This document shows positions 1-10,353 of a DNA stretch of 64,000 nucleotides, piece by piece (within the stretch, counting starts at the first letter, position 1; each line of letters opens with the position of its first letter). The notes beneath the pieces are model-generated. The model was not told the origin of the DNA, searched no databases, and saw only the letters and a program-made list of their open reading frames with translations. Source of the DNA: Salvelinus alpinus (lineage: Eukaryota; Chordata; Actinopteri; Salmoniformes; Salmonidae); contig NC_092091.1 of assembly GCF_045679555.1 (NCBI RefSeq), forward strand, positions 73,632,027 to 73,696,026, in the 5' to 3' direction. Both the position numbers and the translations under genes were made by a program.

Positions 1-329
1 AGTATTGGAGTTGGAAATCAGTCAGTAATTTTGCTTTTCTCTTGAACATACTTCTTTCCGTATGAAATATTATAGTTTAATTACATTTTAGGGTACCTGA
101 GGATTCAATAGAAATGTATTTTGACTTGTTTTAACGAAGTTTAGCGGTAGCTTTTTGGATTCCTGTCTCTGCATGTTGAATGAGTGGATTACTCAAATCG
201 ATGGTGCCAACTAAACTGACTTTTTGGGATATAAAGAAGGATGTTATCTTACATAACGACCATACATGTTGTAGTTGGGACCCTTTGGATTGCAAATCAG
301 AGAGAGAGAGAGAGAAAGAGAGAGAGACC

Positions 330-563
330 AAAATAATGGTGTTCCAAAAAAGGTCCAGTTGCCAGAAATACAAATTCCATCTTGACACCGTTGCCCTAGA
401 GCACACAAAAAACTATACATACCTTGGTCTAAACATCAGCGCCACAGTTAACTTCCACAAAGCTGTGAATGTTCTGAGAGACAAGGCAAGAAGGGCATTC
501 TATGCCATCAAAATGAACATAAAATTTGACATACCAATTAAGATCTGGCTAAAAAAGACTTGA
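330..563 (+). pseudogene. Non-LTR retrotransposon reverse transcriptase C-terminal fragment
   Basis: The translation contains HTKNYTYLGLNISATVNF followed by KARRAFYAIKMN and IPIKIWLKK. This is the thumb/C-terminal region found after the reverse transcriptase core of fish LINEs. Only about 75 residues remain and there is no catalytic YADD box, so it is a dead 5'-truncated copy. It is followed by a LINE-like 3' tail (590-760). The exact clade is not decided here. Confidence 0.7.
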
Positions 564-800
564 ATCAGTTATATTTATTTTCCCTTTTGTACTTTAACCA
601 TTTGCACATTGTTACAACACTGTATATGTACATGGAACGTCTGTGAGTGTAATGTTCACTGCTCATTTTTGTTGTTTATTTCACTTCTGTATATTATCTA
701 CTTCACTTGCTTGGCAATGTTAACATGTTTCCCATGCCAATAAAGCCCTTGCATTGAATTGAATTTAGAGAGAGAGAGAGACACAGAGAGACACTGGGGG
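564..800 (+). repeat. LINE 3' tail plus GA-rich simple repeat
   Basis: An AT-rich 3' untranslated tail ends in CCAATAAAGCCCTTG and a short ATTGAATT repeat, then runs into GA-rich simple sequence. A closely similar tail sits at 11790-12020. In both places it abuts the 3' end of a C-type lectin gene, so the insertion probably predates the tandem duplication of that gene. Confidence 0.7.
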
Positions 801-806
801 TTATTG

Positions 807-2415
807 TTATACCACTTTCTCACATATCCAGTCATGATGTGTTTTGCAATTTTCATCATTCCATGTCTTTACAGGGTCATATTGTCCATAGTATATCTCA
901 ACACAGTCCTCTTGCCCATTATCATCAGGCTGTCCTCCCGTCCAGTACCTAAACAACACAGAGAACCAGACAATCAGACACTCTGGTACAAACATCCTCC
1001 TCAATTATACAAATAGTCCTACATTTTAAAGACACACTCTGTAAGATCATCATACCATTATCAAGAATGGACCATCAACACATTTCCATTACCTTTTCAT
1101 ATGTAAATCTTACCTGGTTTCTATAATACATCTATAGTTCTCTTCCATGACATTCATGAGTGGAAACATACCTTTTTATGAACATGATTGGAAGCAATAT
1201 ATCTTTGTTGTTTTTAATCTCCATATCACAAGGTAAAATGGTCAAATCTCTCACCCTGTCGTCAGTGGGGTGCCGTCCACCCACTTCCAGGTCCCCTCAG
1301 TAACAGAGTCATTCAGACCAATCCAGGCTCTCAGGTGGAGGTTGAAGAGAAATGTCTGTTGTGAGAAAGATAAAAACTGTCACTTTTAATATATTTATAA
1401 AATACTGCACACATATTAGTTTACTGATGAAAAGTATCACTCTCACTCACTCACTCACTCACTCACTCACTCACTCACTCACTCACTCACTCACTCACTC
1501 ACCTGTTCCTCTCTGCTGTTAATGATCACCAGGTCTGCTCCTCTCTCCAGACAGTCCTGTCTGCTCTCCTCCCAGGGTTTCTTCTCAGTAGAGAGGAAGT
1601 ACAAACTGGAGTCAAAGTATCTCCATCCCTCCTGACAATGCTGCTCTGTTGAAGAGCAAAGTTGAACATGTTGAGAAACTTAGTCAGTATCTTTATACTC
1701 ATAAACCCATTGATATATAATTACTGTTGATTTTACTTCTAATTTATCACAGTTATATCTCACCTATCACAAAAAGCTTTGCCTGAATATGGCCTTTCTC
1801 TTTAGTCAGGTTATTGTATCTGGTCTGTAGCTGGTCTCTCTCTTCAGTCAGGTTGTTGTATCTGGTCTGTAGTTGGTCTCTCTCTGCAGTTGCGTTGGTC
1901 TTATAAAGGGAAAAACTCTGTGACAAGTTGTTCCTTTTATCCTCAGAATCTTTGATGGCTCTGTTATCTATAAAGTATAAACATATAGTTACCAACTAAA
2001 ACACCAGTTAAATAGGCTTAGTAACCTACACTTCTTACAATTAGGTGATAAGCAATGAACTTGGACACAAACTCACAGTAGACAGACAGGCCTATTATCC
2101 CAGCCAGTAGAACACACAGCAGCCCCAGACACACTGCAGCAACTAGGAAGGGTCTCTTCCCTGATCTATCAGGCTCTGTGGACACATACAAGAGACTGTT
2201 ATGTTTTGTGTGTGTGTGTGTGTTTTACCTGAGTGCTGGTCTCCTGGTCCATTATTAGGAGCAGTGTCTGCTGTCTCTTCTCTCTTGGTGCTGGTCTCAC
2301 CGTCTCTCAGGGTGTCTGCACTGACGTAGATATCCACAATCCTCTCCTCCATCTCACCTCTGTTAAACTTGACCTTCTTGTTCATATCTGGTTCAGCATA
2401 GATGACCTTTGACAT
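807..2415 (-). CDS. C-type lectin-like type II membrane receptor, copy A (CD209/CLEC4-like)
   Basis: Six coding exons on the minus strand: 2415-2229, 2175-2077, 1967-1764, 1645-1503, 1355-1255 and 948-807. All have GT-AG boundaries and phases that keep one frame. They sum to 876 nt, or 291 residues. Exon 1 is a cytoplasmic tail beginning MSKVIYAEPDMNKK. Exon 2 is the membrane segment (VAAVCLGLLCVLLAGIIGL). Exon 3 is a coiled-coil neck with ERDQLQTRYNNLT repeats. Exons 4-6 form the C-type lectin domain with WRYFDSSLYFLS, WIGLNDSVTEGTW, QPD and TWND. QPD plus WND is the classical galactose-type calcium site, so calcium-dependent glycan binding at the cell surface is the likely role. A Met three codons upstream (2424) is an alternative start. 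The cytoplasmic tyrosines (IYAEP, IYVSA) do not match a strict ITIM. Exon joins are inferred, without transcript evidence. Confidence 0.88.
1438..1502 (-). repeat. (GTGA)n microsatellite starting at the splice donor of CTL copy A
   Basis: About 16 CTCA repeats on the plus strand, read as GTGA on the gene strand. They begin at the GT of the donor after CRD exon 1 (exon end 1503). Every unit recreates a GTGAGT-like donor. Confidence 0.9.
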
Positions 2416-2424
2416 CTTTAACAA

Positions 2425-2639
2425 TGCCTGGGTCTTTCTTTCTATGTAGGTCTACTATACATTAAGTCTCTGCTTCTAGAACTAATGTGGTGGTCTTCCA
2501 ACATGGCCTCCAGGAGGCGTCGTACGTCAACTGAAGTATCAACAAAATGACACTGGTAGTTGTGGCAATGCTAATATAAAAAATATAACAAGTTTGCATA
2601 CTTGTGTGCAAGTGTGCATGTGAGAGATTATTACAGTGG
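2425..2639. other. 5' flank of CTL copy A, no gene seen
   Basis: This stretch holds the presumptive 5' untranslated region and promoter of the minus-strand lectin gene. I see no further coding exon and no clear TATA box at a convincing spacing. Confidence 0.5.
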
Positions 2640-2742
2640 TTATTGTTAAAATATTTTCTGCAGCACAATATAAATCATTCCATGTCTCTACATGGTCATC
2701 TTGTCCAGAGTATATCTCAACACAGTCCTCCTGTCCAGGGAA
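2640..2742 (-). pseudogene. Relic of a C-type lectin terminal exon (copy B)
   Basis: Positions 2674-2742 are close to identical to the middle of the last lectin exon of copies A and C, the stretch encoding the EIYYGQ and DPVKTWND region on the minus strand. The 3' part of that exon has an internal deletion, leaving only TTATTGTTA near 2640. No open frame survives. Together with 3471-3830 it marks a third, destroyed lectin copy. Confidence 0.75.
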
Positions 2743-3118
2743 TGGGACTTGCTATTTGTGATGATGGACAGGACACTATCATACCAGGAAGATATAGATC
2801 ATAGAGGGGAAGTGGACAACAAAGGCTAGTTGTTAACATATATTAAATATCATATGTAACAGCCCCAAGATAATTCAGGGAGTTTCCAGAACTCCCCCTT
2901 CCTTTCACCTTTCTGCTGATCTGGACCCTCTGTTTACTCCCAAATATACATCAACATGTTCAGGAGGTCCAGGACTACAAACATGGGTCATTATAATGTC
3001 CAGACAATATATTTGACACTACAAACTGCTCCAAGTGGATATTGAGGGTGGGTAGTCTTAACCAGTGAGGATGAGATGACAACAGTAACCACCAGGGCTC
3101 TCCTCTAGAATGACCTTT
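2743..3118. other. Unassigned AT-rich spacer
   Basis: This lies between the two halves of the broken lectin copy B, where its neck and CRD exons 1-2 should be. None of them is recognisable. No gene seen. Confidence 0.5.
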
Positions 3119-3290
3119 TAGTTATATAGTAGACACTTTTATCCAGAGCGACTTACACGACCAATTAGGGTTAAGTGCCTTGCTCAAGGGCACATCAACA
3201 GATTTTTCACGTGGTCGGCTCGGGATTTCGATGCAGCACCCTTCGGTTACTGGCCAATCAATCTTAACCGCTAGACAGCCTGCCTCCCTC
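3119..3290 (-). repeat. tRNA-derived SINE sharing a tail with the LINE at 46.3 kb
   Basis: Read on the minus strand, it has a tRNA-like head with A box (CTGTCTAGCGGTTAAGA) and a weak B box (GCATCGAAATCCC). The body is GAGCAAGGCACTTAACCCTA and the tail is TGTAAGTCGCTCTGGATAA. The same tail ends the L2/RSg-1-type LINE at 46310-46362, as expected when a SINE borrows LINE machinery. Confidence 0.8.
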
Positions 3291-3470
3291 TCTCTTAATA
3301 AACCTGATTGGTCAAGGAGATTTTGAGTGACAGCTGGTTGAATTACAGAAAATATCCACTTCATTTCCCTCTTTTGGGACCCATATGGAGGAATAATAAT
3401 CAAATTTGAGCATTTGATATTGTGCTTATATGTAATTTGACAACAGACTGACTTTCAAAGATTATTAGAA

Positions 3471-3830
3471 CACACAGCAGCCCCAGACACACTGCAGCAA
3501 CTCCAGAGGGTCTCTTCCACCACTGAACATGTACTGAATCACACATTATTAAAGATCTTTGGTATTGTGTTTTACTGTATCATCAATGATTGAGACAAAT
3601 AAAGCTAGAGTACTACAGGATAAGCTCACTTGTTTAATATATTGTGTGTAATTTGTGTGTGTGTGTGTGTGTGTTCGTGCAATCTTACCTGAAGCAACAA
3701 CTCCATCTCTTGGACTAGGTTTGAAGGCTCCTACGTTGGCATATAACTGGCCATCGATGTCTGTGTTCTTCATTGCATTAGATTTGTTGTCTTCAAATCC
3801 ATCTGTGTTTTCATAGACTCCCTCTGACAT
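3471..3830 (-). pseudogene. Truncated C-type lectin gene: exon 1 and half of the membrane exon (copy B)
   Basis: Exon 1 (3830-3689) encodes MSEGVYENTDGFEDNKSN and onward, with a good donor (CTTCAG/GTAAG). It is highly similar to exon 1 of copy C. The membrane exon (about 3542-3471) matches copy C through WWKRPSGVAAVCLGLLC and then stops abruptly at unrelated sequence, so the anchor cannot be completed. The tail carries two YxN motifs (YENT, YANV), a pattern known to bind Grb2-type SH2 domains. Because the rest of the gene is lost, this is a pseudogene fragment unless it is alternatively spliced elsewhere. Confidence 0.8.
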
Positions 3831-4334
3831 CTTAACACACTTGTGCTCAAATACAGTAACTTCTACTTCTAACCTCAACTCTAATGTACGTCTGTAGCTG
3901 TGTCTTCTCCCTGCACTGTCCTGCGTCTGTGTGACTTTAGGTAGTGAAACTCTTTATCAGTCAACCAAAGTGTGAGTTCAACACAACACAATCAGCAAGC
4001 CACCACGTGACTAGCACCAGCCTTAGTTTGATAATATAATACACAATATGGATCTATATCATGCCATATGATGTATGTGTGATTTCACAGGGTCCCAATT
4101 TTGGATCTGCTAAAATAAATTGGGATCTTTTTATTAACTCACAAAAATTATAATTGATTGCCTTGAAAAACATGGTCTGGACTACTGAAATAATCTGAGG
4201 GACAGGCTTCCAGCAGTTCTGAGAGGTGCTACAGGATATCACACTTGAAAATAGTGGTGATAGATAGGCAAGGGTCCTTCTTTTTCAGATAGATTTACAT
4301 TTCATAGGGCTTTTGGTTACCTTTTTAAAGTGCT
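3831..4334. other. CTL copy B 5' flank with a single 41-bp minisatellite-like unit
   Basis: Positions 4012-4050 hold one copy of the unit that is expanded to more than 60 copies upstream of CTL copy C (13985 onward). Following sequence (4040-4125, GGATCTATATCATGCC to CAGGGTCCCAATTTTGG) recurs inverted at 20226-20290. No gene seen. Confidence 0.7.
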
Positions 4335-5085
4335 TGGCGATGCCAAATGTCTTTCTGACATGCTCTAATCAAGCTCTCTTGACCTAGCAAAGGCTGTGGA
4401 TCTAGTAGGTGCCCTTACATACACATTACAGGACTACAGAAGTGAGGGTTACTTTGGAGAACTATGGAAAGAGGTTGAAGAGATTGCAGAGCACTGCAAA
4501 ATAAGTGTACAAACAGTGTGTAAACGACAGCCTAAAACAAGCTTAAGATATCATGACTCATTGATGATGAGCATTGTAGGACAGAAAAATAGTGACCAAA
4601 GTGATGGTGAGAGCTTTCAAAAGAGCTATCTTTTATCAGGTGTTGACAGTCTCACAGCTGAGCTGCAGAGGTGTTTTTCAAAGAAGAATTGCGAGATAAT
4701 GCAAGGGTTCCTGTTTCCCTTTGCTCAGACCTTTGAGTCAGATTTAGAGGACATCAAACATGAGGTTCATCAAACCAAGTGGCTTCTTGATAGGAGAGAG
4801 AAAAGTGGACGGGACAGACCGTCTACTTTCCTTGACTTTGTTGTGTTTCTAGAACCTTATAAAGATGTCTTCCATGAGCTATTTCGACTTTGTACGATTT
4901 CTGTTGTTACACCAGTCAGCAGTGCTTCTTGCGAGAGAAGCTTCTCAGCTTTAAAACTGATTAAAACCCACCTTAGACAACAATGGTTGATGACAGGTTA
5001 AGTCACCTGGAATTCTCAGTGTTGAGTCAAGGAGGGCAGGCTCGCCCAACATGGATGAGTTTGTGAACATTTAGCCAGTTCTCAC
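4335..5085 (+). pseudogene. hAT-family transposase fragment (ZMYM1-like), C-terminal half
   Basis: The longest open stretch (4396-5001) carries LVGALTYTLQDYR and the dimerisation signature VVTPVSSASCERSFSALKLI, typical of the hATC domain of hAT transposases and their domesticated ZMYM1-like relatives. Upstream in the same frame, DAKCLSDML is followed by a TAA stop and then SSSLDLAKAV. Near 4980 the frame shifts before MVDDRLSHLEFSVLS. It is therefore an inactive fragment and not a domesticated gene. The catalytic N-terminal part is absent. Confidence 0.85.
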
Positions 5086-5513
5086 CAGAACCGCAGAATT
5101 ATGCTGTTTTAAATCTACCTAGGATAATTTGGCACTTAGGCGGTCCCTCTGGTCATGATTAAAACCTTCACTGTGTACTAGCTAGTACGCTGACATTCCA
5201 AAATGATAAATCCAAAGGGTATCATGTCACACAGATTAAATTTGGTCTTGATCAGGCCAATTCCAAAACTTTTCTTTGCTATTATTTAACATAATATATA
5301 TGAGCATAAATATGATACTGTAAGTTTCTAATATTGATGGGCACCAAAATTATTTACATTTTTCAAGTCCATTTCTGCTTGATACCTGGTATGTCAAATT
5401 GCAGTGTGTTTTTTTGTAATTGTACTTTTTTGTATATAAACTATGCAATTTATGTAACACAAAAACACTATCTTATTTCCTCAAGCTTTATTTTCTGAAA
5501 ATATTTTTTATGT
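5086..5513. other. AT-rich spacer, nothing recognised
   Basis: No coding exon, hairpin or familiar repeat was seen between the hAT fragment and the TTAA-flanked repeat. Confidence 0.5.
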
Positions 5514-7591
5514 TTAACCTGTCTGGCTCCGGGGTTCCGCTAGCGGAACTCCTCCCACATTCCACTGAAAAGGCAGAGCGCGAAAATCAAAACATATTTT
5601 TGAGAAATATTTTACTTTCACACATTAACAAGTCCAATACAGCAAATGAAAGATAAACATCTTTTGAATCCAGTCAACATGTCCGATTTTTAAAATGTTT
5701 TACAGCGAAAACACCACGTATATTTATGTTAGTTCACCACCAAATACAAAAAAGCACAGACATTTCTTTCACAGCACAGGTAGCTTGCAGAAAACCAACC
5801 AAACTAACCAAGAACCAACCGAACTAACCAAGAAACAACTTTATCAGATGACAGTCTTATAACATGTTACACAATAAATCTATGTTTTGTTCGAAAAATG
5901 TGCATATTTGAGCTATAAATCAGTTTTACATTGCAGCTACCATCACAGCTACCGTCAAAAATAGCACCGAAGCAGCCAGAGTAATTATAGAGACCAACGT
6001 GGAATACCTAAATACTCATCATAAAACATTTCTGAAAAATGCATGGTGTACAGCAAATGAAAGACAAGCATCTTGTGAATCCAGCCAATATTTCCGATTT
6101 TTTAAGTGTTTTACAGCAAAAACACAATATAGCATTATATTAGCTTACCACAATAGCCAGAAACACAAGCCATTTACCAGCAGCAAAAGTTAGCGATCGT
6201 AACAAACCAGCAAAAGATATATCATTTTTGACTAACCTTGATAAGCTTCATCAGATGACAGTCCTATAACATCAGGTTATACATACACTTATGTATGTAC
6301 ACATTCACTCACGTTTGTTCGAAAATGTGCATATTTAGAGCTGAAATCAGTGGTTATACATTGTGCTAACGTAGCATCTTTTTCCCCGAATGTGCGGATA
6401 TTTTTCTAAAACTCACCTATTCTGACCAAATAACTATTCATAAACATGACAAAAAAATACATGTTGTATAGGAAATGATAGATACACTAGTTCTTAATGC
6501 AATCGCCGTGTTAGAATTCTAAAAATAACTTCATTACGACATCCAGCTTATGTTATAGCGAGAGCGTGCCCAAAATCTGGGCGCTACCTAATAGTACACA
6601 TGTTCGACAGATATATGAAATAGCATCATAAAATGGGTCCTACTTTTGATGATCTTCCATCAGAATGTTGTACAAGGGGTCCTTTGTCGTGAACAATCGT
6701 TGTTTGGTTTTAGAACGTCCTCTTCTCCAGTCAATTAGCACGGAAAGCTAGTGTAACGGAGGTGAAATGGCTAGCTAGTTAGCGGGTACGCGCTAGTAGC
6801 GTTTCAATCAGTTACGTCACTTGCTCTGAAACCTACTAGTAGTGTTGCCCCTTGCTCTGCAAGGGCCGCGGCTTTTGTGGAGCGATGGGTAACGACGCTT
6901 CGTGGGTGACTGTTGTTGATGTGTGCAGAAGGTCCCTGGTTCGCGCCCGTGTACCCGGGCGAGGGGACGGTCTAAAATTATACTGTTACACTAGCCAAGT
7001 GGCGCGAAGCTCTCCTTCCTGAACAAAGGCACACAACGCAACACGCCTAACGTCCCGAAAAAAATTCAATCATCTAATAAAACTATATTGAATAAACATA
7101 CTTTACGATGATATTGTCACATTTATCAAATAAAATCAAAGCCGGAGATATTAGTCGTCTATAACGACAGCTTTACAGAAGGCAATACCAGGTCCCTTCT
7201 CGCGCGTTCCAGGAAACAGGAAATGGGTGTCACGTCATGCCAAGAGCTTTTATTCCACCTCAGATCAAGATAAACACTCCATTTCTTCTCTCACTCCCTA
7301 TTGACATCTAGTGGAAGGTGTATAATATATATCAAGCCCATTTATAGGCAGGCCCTAGAACAGAGCATCGATTTCAGATTTTCCACTTCCTGTCAGGAAG
7401 CTTGCTGCAAAATGAGTTCTGTTTTACTCACAGATATAATTCAAACGGTTTTAGAAACTAGAAAGTGTTTTCTATCCAATAGTAATAATAATATGCATAT
7501 TGTACGAGCAAGAATTGAGTACGAGGCCGTTTAAATTGGGCACGATTTTCCCCCAAAGTGAAAACAGCGCCCTCTGTCCTCAACAGGTTAA
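5514..7591. mobile_element. 2-kb TTAA-flanked non-autonomous element
   Basis: The unit is bounded by TTAA on both sides (5514-5517 and 7588-7591). Its ends read CCTGT...ACAGG, a short terminal inverted repeat. TTAA target duplication with CC-starting ends is characteristic of piggyBac-type elements. It encodes no transposase. Related sequence recurs at 34547-35310, 48539-49517, 51519-53390, 60240-61012 and 61376-62240, often with a TTTGATGATCTTCATCA motif. The superfamily is inferred from the ends only. Confidence 0.6.
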
Positions 7592-7653
7592 CACATATGT
7601 AGACACATATTATATACAGTATTCATGAAAACAGAGTGACCCAAGTCATTCCA

Positions 7654-7835
<182 letters not shown>

Positions 7836-8069
7836 AAATTGAGCTGCAGTTCCGAGGTAGAGACACAGACTATTCAAAGTATGTTAAAGAATTCTAGTGA
7901 AGAAACCCTTTTGGACCACACTATCTGCCATACTGAAGAACTCTGGGTTAAGTGAATTATCACTTCCACCTCTAATCATCAATCATAGGATTCATTCAAG
8001 CTCCTTAAATGCCAGGTTAAGGTTACACACTAGCCTTGGCCTCCCCCTGGCCACCCTATTTATAAAACA

Positions 8070-9220
8070 CTGTACAGTAATGATGACACCTGCATAGTTT
8101 CATCTGGGTAACAGAATGACATTTATCTTTGTCAGGTTGTTGTTGTTGTTGTTGGTGTTGTGGTTGTGGTTTGTATCAAACTCTGATGAAGTCTGATGAT
8201 GACACCTTCAAGAAGGCCTCAAACTTTAGTGTGGGTTCTTAGGGGGAAAACATCAGAAAAATATACTTGTTAGTGGGAAACAGCTAGTCCCATATATGTT
8301 TGAGCTGTCATTGTTTGGCGTGACAACAATATATGAGTTATCAAGACAGTACAAACAGATCTGGGACTCAGGCTAGGAAAGAGCTAAACAGCAGTCAGAG
8401 GTTATGAGTGAAGTCCCCCTGATGACTGACTGATGACTGGTATCATTACATATTTACCTAATGTGATATTTTTATAAAATATTTTAATGGATAATGTTCT
8501 ATTTCATTCTATTGAACTTATAATACTTGGTTCTGCCACAACATTTTTTAAATAAAACCTGTCACTGAGAAACAGCTAGAACTCATCCAGTGATGTCATT
8601 ACCAGTCACACAACCTGAGAGACTGTGACCATGACAACTGACCAACCGTTGTAGTGGTTGACTTGGGGTCGAGGGGAGCGTCAGAAAGACAAAACGGGGG
8701 AGAGTTAACTCTTTCTCAGCAGCTTCACTTTTAGTGTAAAATGGGCCTGTGGTGAACCAAGGTAGAGCTGTGTACATTATCATGCATGTGCGTGCGTGTG
8801 TGTGCGTGTGTGTGTGTGTGTACATTTGCAGCAGAAGAGGCTGGTGGGAGGAGCTATAGGAAGACGGGCTCATTGTAATGGCTGGAATGGAATTTGTGGA
8901 ACGCTATCAAACACATTAAACATATGGAAACCACATGTTTGACTCCGTTCCATGAATTCCATTCCAACCATTACAATGAGCCCATCCTCCTATTTCTCCT
9001 CCCACCAGCCACCACTGATGTTCAGACATGAAGGTCTGTATGACTTTGTACACGTATGTGGTGCTTCAGTGTGGGAACATGGTTTGTAGTCATGTCAGCT
9101 TGTGAAGTCAGATCTATGATCAGGTATAAGTAGATCTTATCAGACGGTCTGCAAACACAAGTCCTGAAGCTGAACAATACAGAACTACCTCTGTTGCAGT
9201 GGTGACCCGTCATTCATAAC
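8070..9220 (+). repeat. Duplicated ART 5' block without its gene (copy 1)
   Basis: This stretch is collinear, in opposite orientation, with the promoter and exon 1 side of the ART gene at 54310-56349 (its 56340-57640 flank). Shared landmarks are GACATTTATCTTTGTCAGG, CAGTGATGTCATTACC, TGGTGAACCAAGGTAGAG, a GGTATAAGTAGAT TATA-like box near 9122 and a CACAAGTCCTGAAGCTGAAC leader. No ART coding exon follows downstream, so it is a relic of a duplicated ART locus. A foldback MITE interrupts it at 8827-9015. Confidence 0.75.
8827..9015. mobile_element. Foldback MITE with about 65-bp inverted ends
   Basis: The left half (GAGGCTGGTGGGAGGAG through GGCTCATTGTAATGG) is the near-perfect inverse of the right half (CCATTACAATGAGCCCAT through CTCCTCCCACCAGCC). 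The related block at 20990-21470 lacks this insertion, which gives a natural empty site. Confidence 0.85.
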
Positions 9221-10057
9221 TGGACTATTTTGTTCATGTTATTTTGGCATTCATTCATGTTGCATATCAGTTTGCAAACAATGTAAAAAAGGAAATAATT
9301 GAGTTAATAAAGCCGCATACAAACATGGTTTCTTGAGTAAGTAGCATCATCAATGAGACACAATCAAACATGGACTATAGTGATTGATATAGGGGTGAAC
9401 CCTAACTTCAGCTTTAGTCACATTTTCACATAGTCTCCCATTATCATCAATGTATGACTAAGTTAAAATGTGACTTAAGTGGAAGACAGGATTCACCCCA
9501 TAATGAGTGATCCCAAGTATGAAGAATCTCTTTTGTATCATCTGTAAATGAAAAAATAAGAATAGCTGCACTTTTAAAGTGCTGGTTTCTCACCCACATC
9601 TCTCTTCCTGTTGAGGGGGACATGCATGTTGTTGTTAACCATACAAGTTTTCACAGCAACAGGAAGTAGACAGTGGCCAGTTAAGTAGGACTATATGAAC
9701 ATATAAATAACTTTCAGCAGTTAGTATTCATCCTAAAATACACCTTAGGAGACTCCAACATTTCAGAACATTTAACCTGGAACACATAGCATGTAGCATG
9801 TCATGTATCAGTTTCCTTTCCCTTGTGAAGTAATACCCCGTCGTTTGGAAGATAAGTTGTATTCTGTTTTTAGAATATTAATAATCTGTTTGATCCAGTT
9901 TATTATTTTAATCAGTTGCGTTTGAAAGACTTGTGTTTGGGGCATTGGACATCGGCCAACCTCATTGTCTTAAGATGAACAGTTTGTGTGGCAAGTGGAA
10001 GGAGAATAACCATTGTTTTAGACTTCCATGTGTGTGTCTCTATGACTACGGTGTATT
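9221..10057. other. Spacer, no coding exon recognised
   Basis: I looked for ART exons (plus strand) and for lectin membrane or CRD exons (minus strand) and found none. Confidence 0.5.
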
Positions 10058-10163
10058 TACCAGTGTTCTGAGATTCAGGTTGTTTATTTACGCTCCTGTT
10101 CACAGTATCCTGTCCATGGCTCTTCCTGTCCACATGCGCATAAATCTCCTCAGACTGCTCCAT
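10058..10163 (-). CDS. Orphan first exon of a possible lectin-like receptor
   Basis: The minus strand opens with MEQSEEIYAHVDRKSHGQ and runs to a plausible splice donor (ACACTG/GTAAAT at about 10058). The polar tail with an IYAHVD tyrosine motif resembles the cytoplasmic first exon of fish C-type lectin-like receptors, and the orientation matches the neighbouring lectin copies. No membrane or lectin exon was found downstream on the minus strand between 9.2 and 10.0 kb, so it is either an orphaned exon or a chance open frame. Confidence 0.35.
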
Positions 10164-10353
10164 ATAAAGGCTAATTCTAATTGCTGCCTTAAAATATACT
10201 GTGGTACTTTATGTATCTACACACAGTACAACAGACAGTATATTATGTTTTATATCCTGTTAAACAGCTGCTTTAGTTTAACAGTCTGTTGTGTCTGAGA
10301 ACGTACGGTGTTACATGTGTAGGGAGGACTTCACACCTTAACCAGTGGTTTGA

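Noticed and set aside
131-406. Minus-strand frame near the window start
   Set aside because: Antisense to the LINE fragment and GA repeat, with no recognisable domain.
4396-5001. Domesticated ZMYM1-like gene
   Set aside because: An upstream in-frame stop and a downstream frameshift, with no exon structure, fit a dead hAT copy better.
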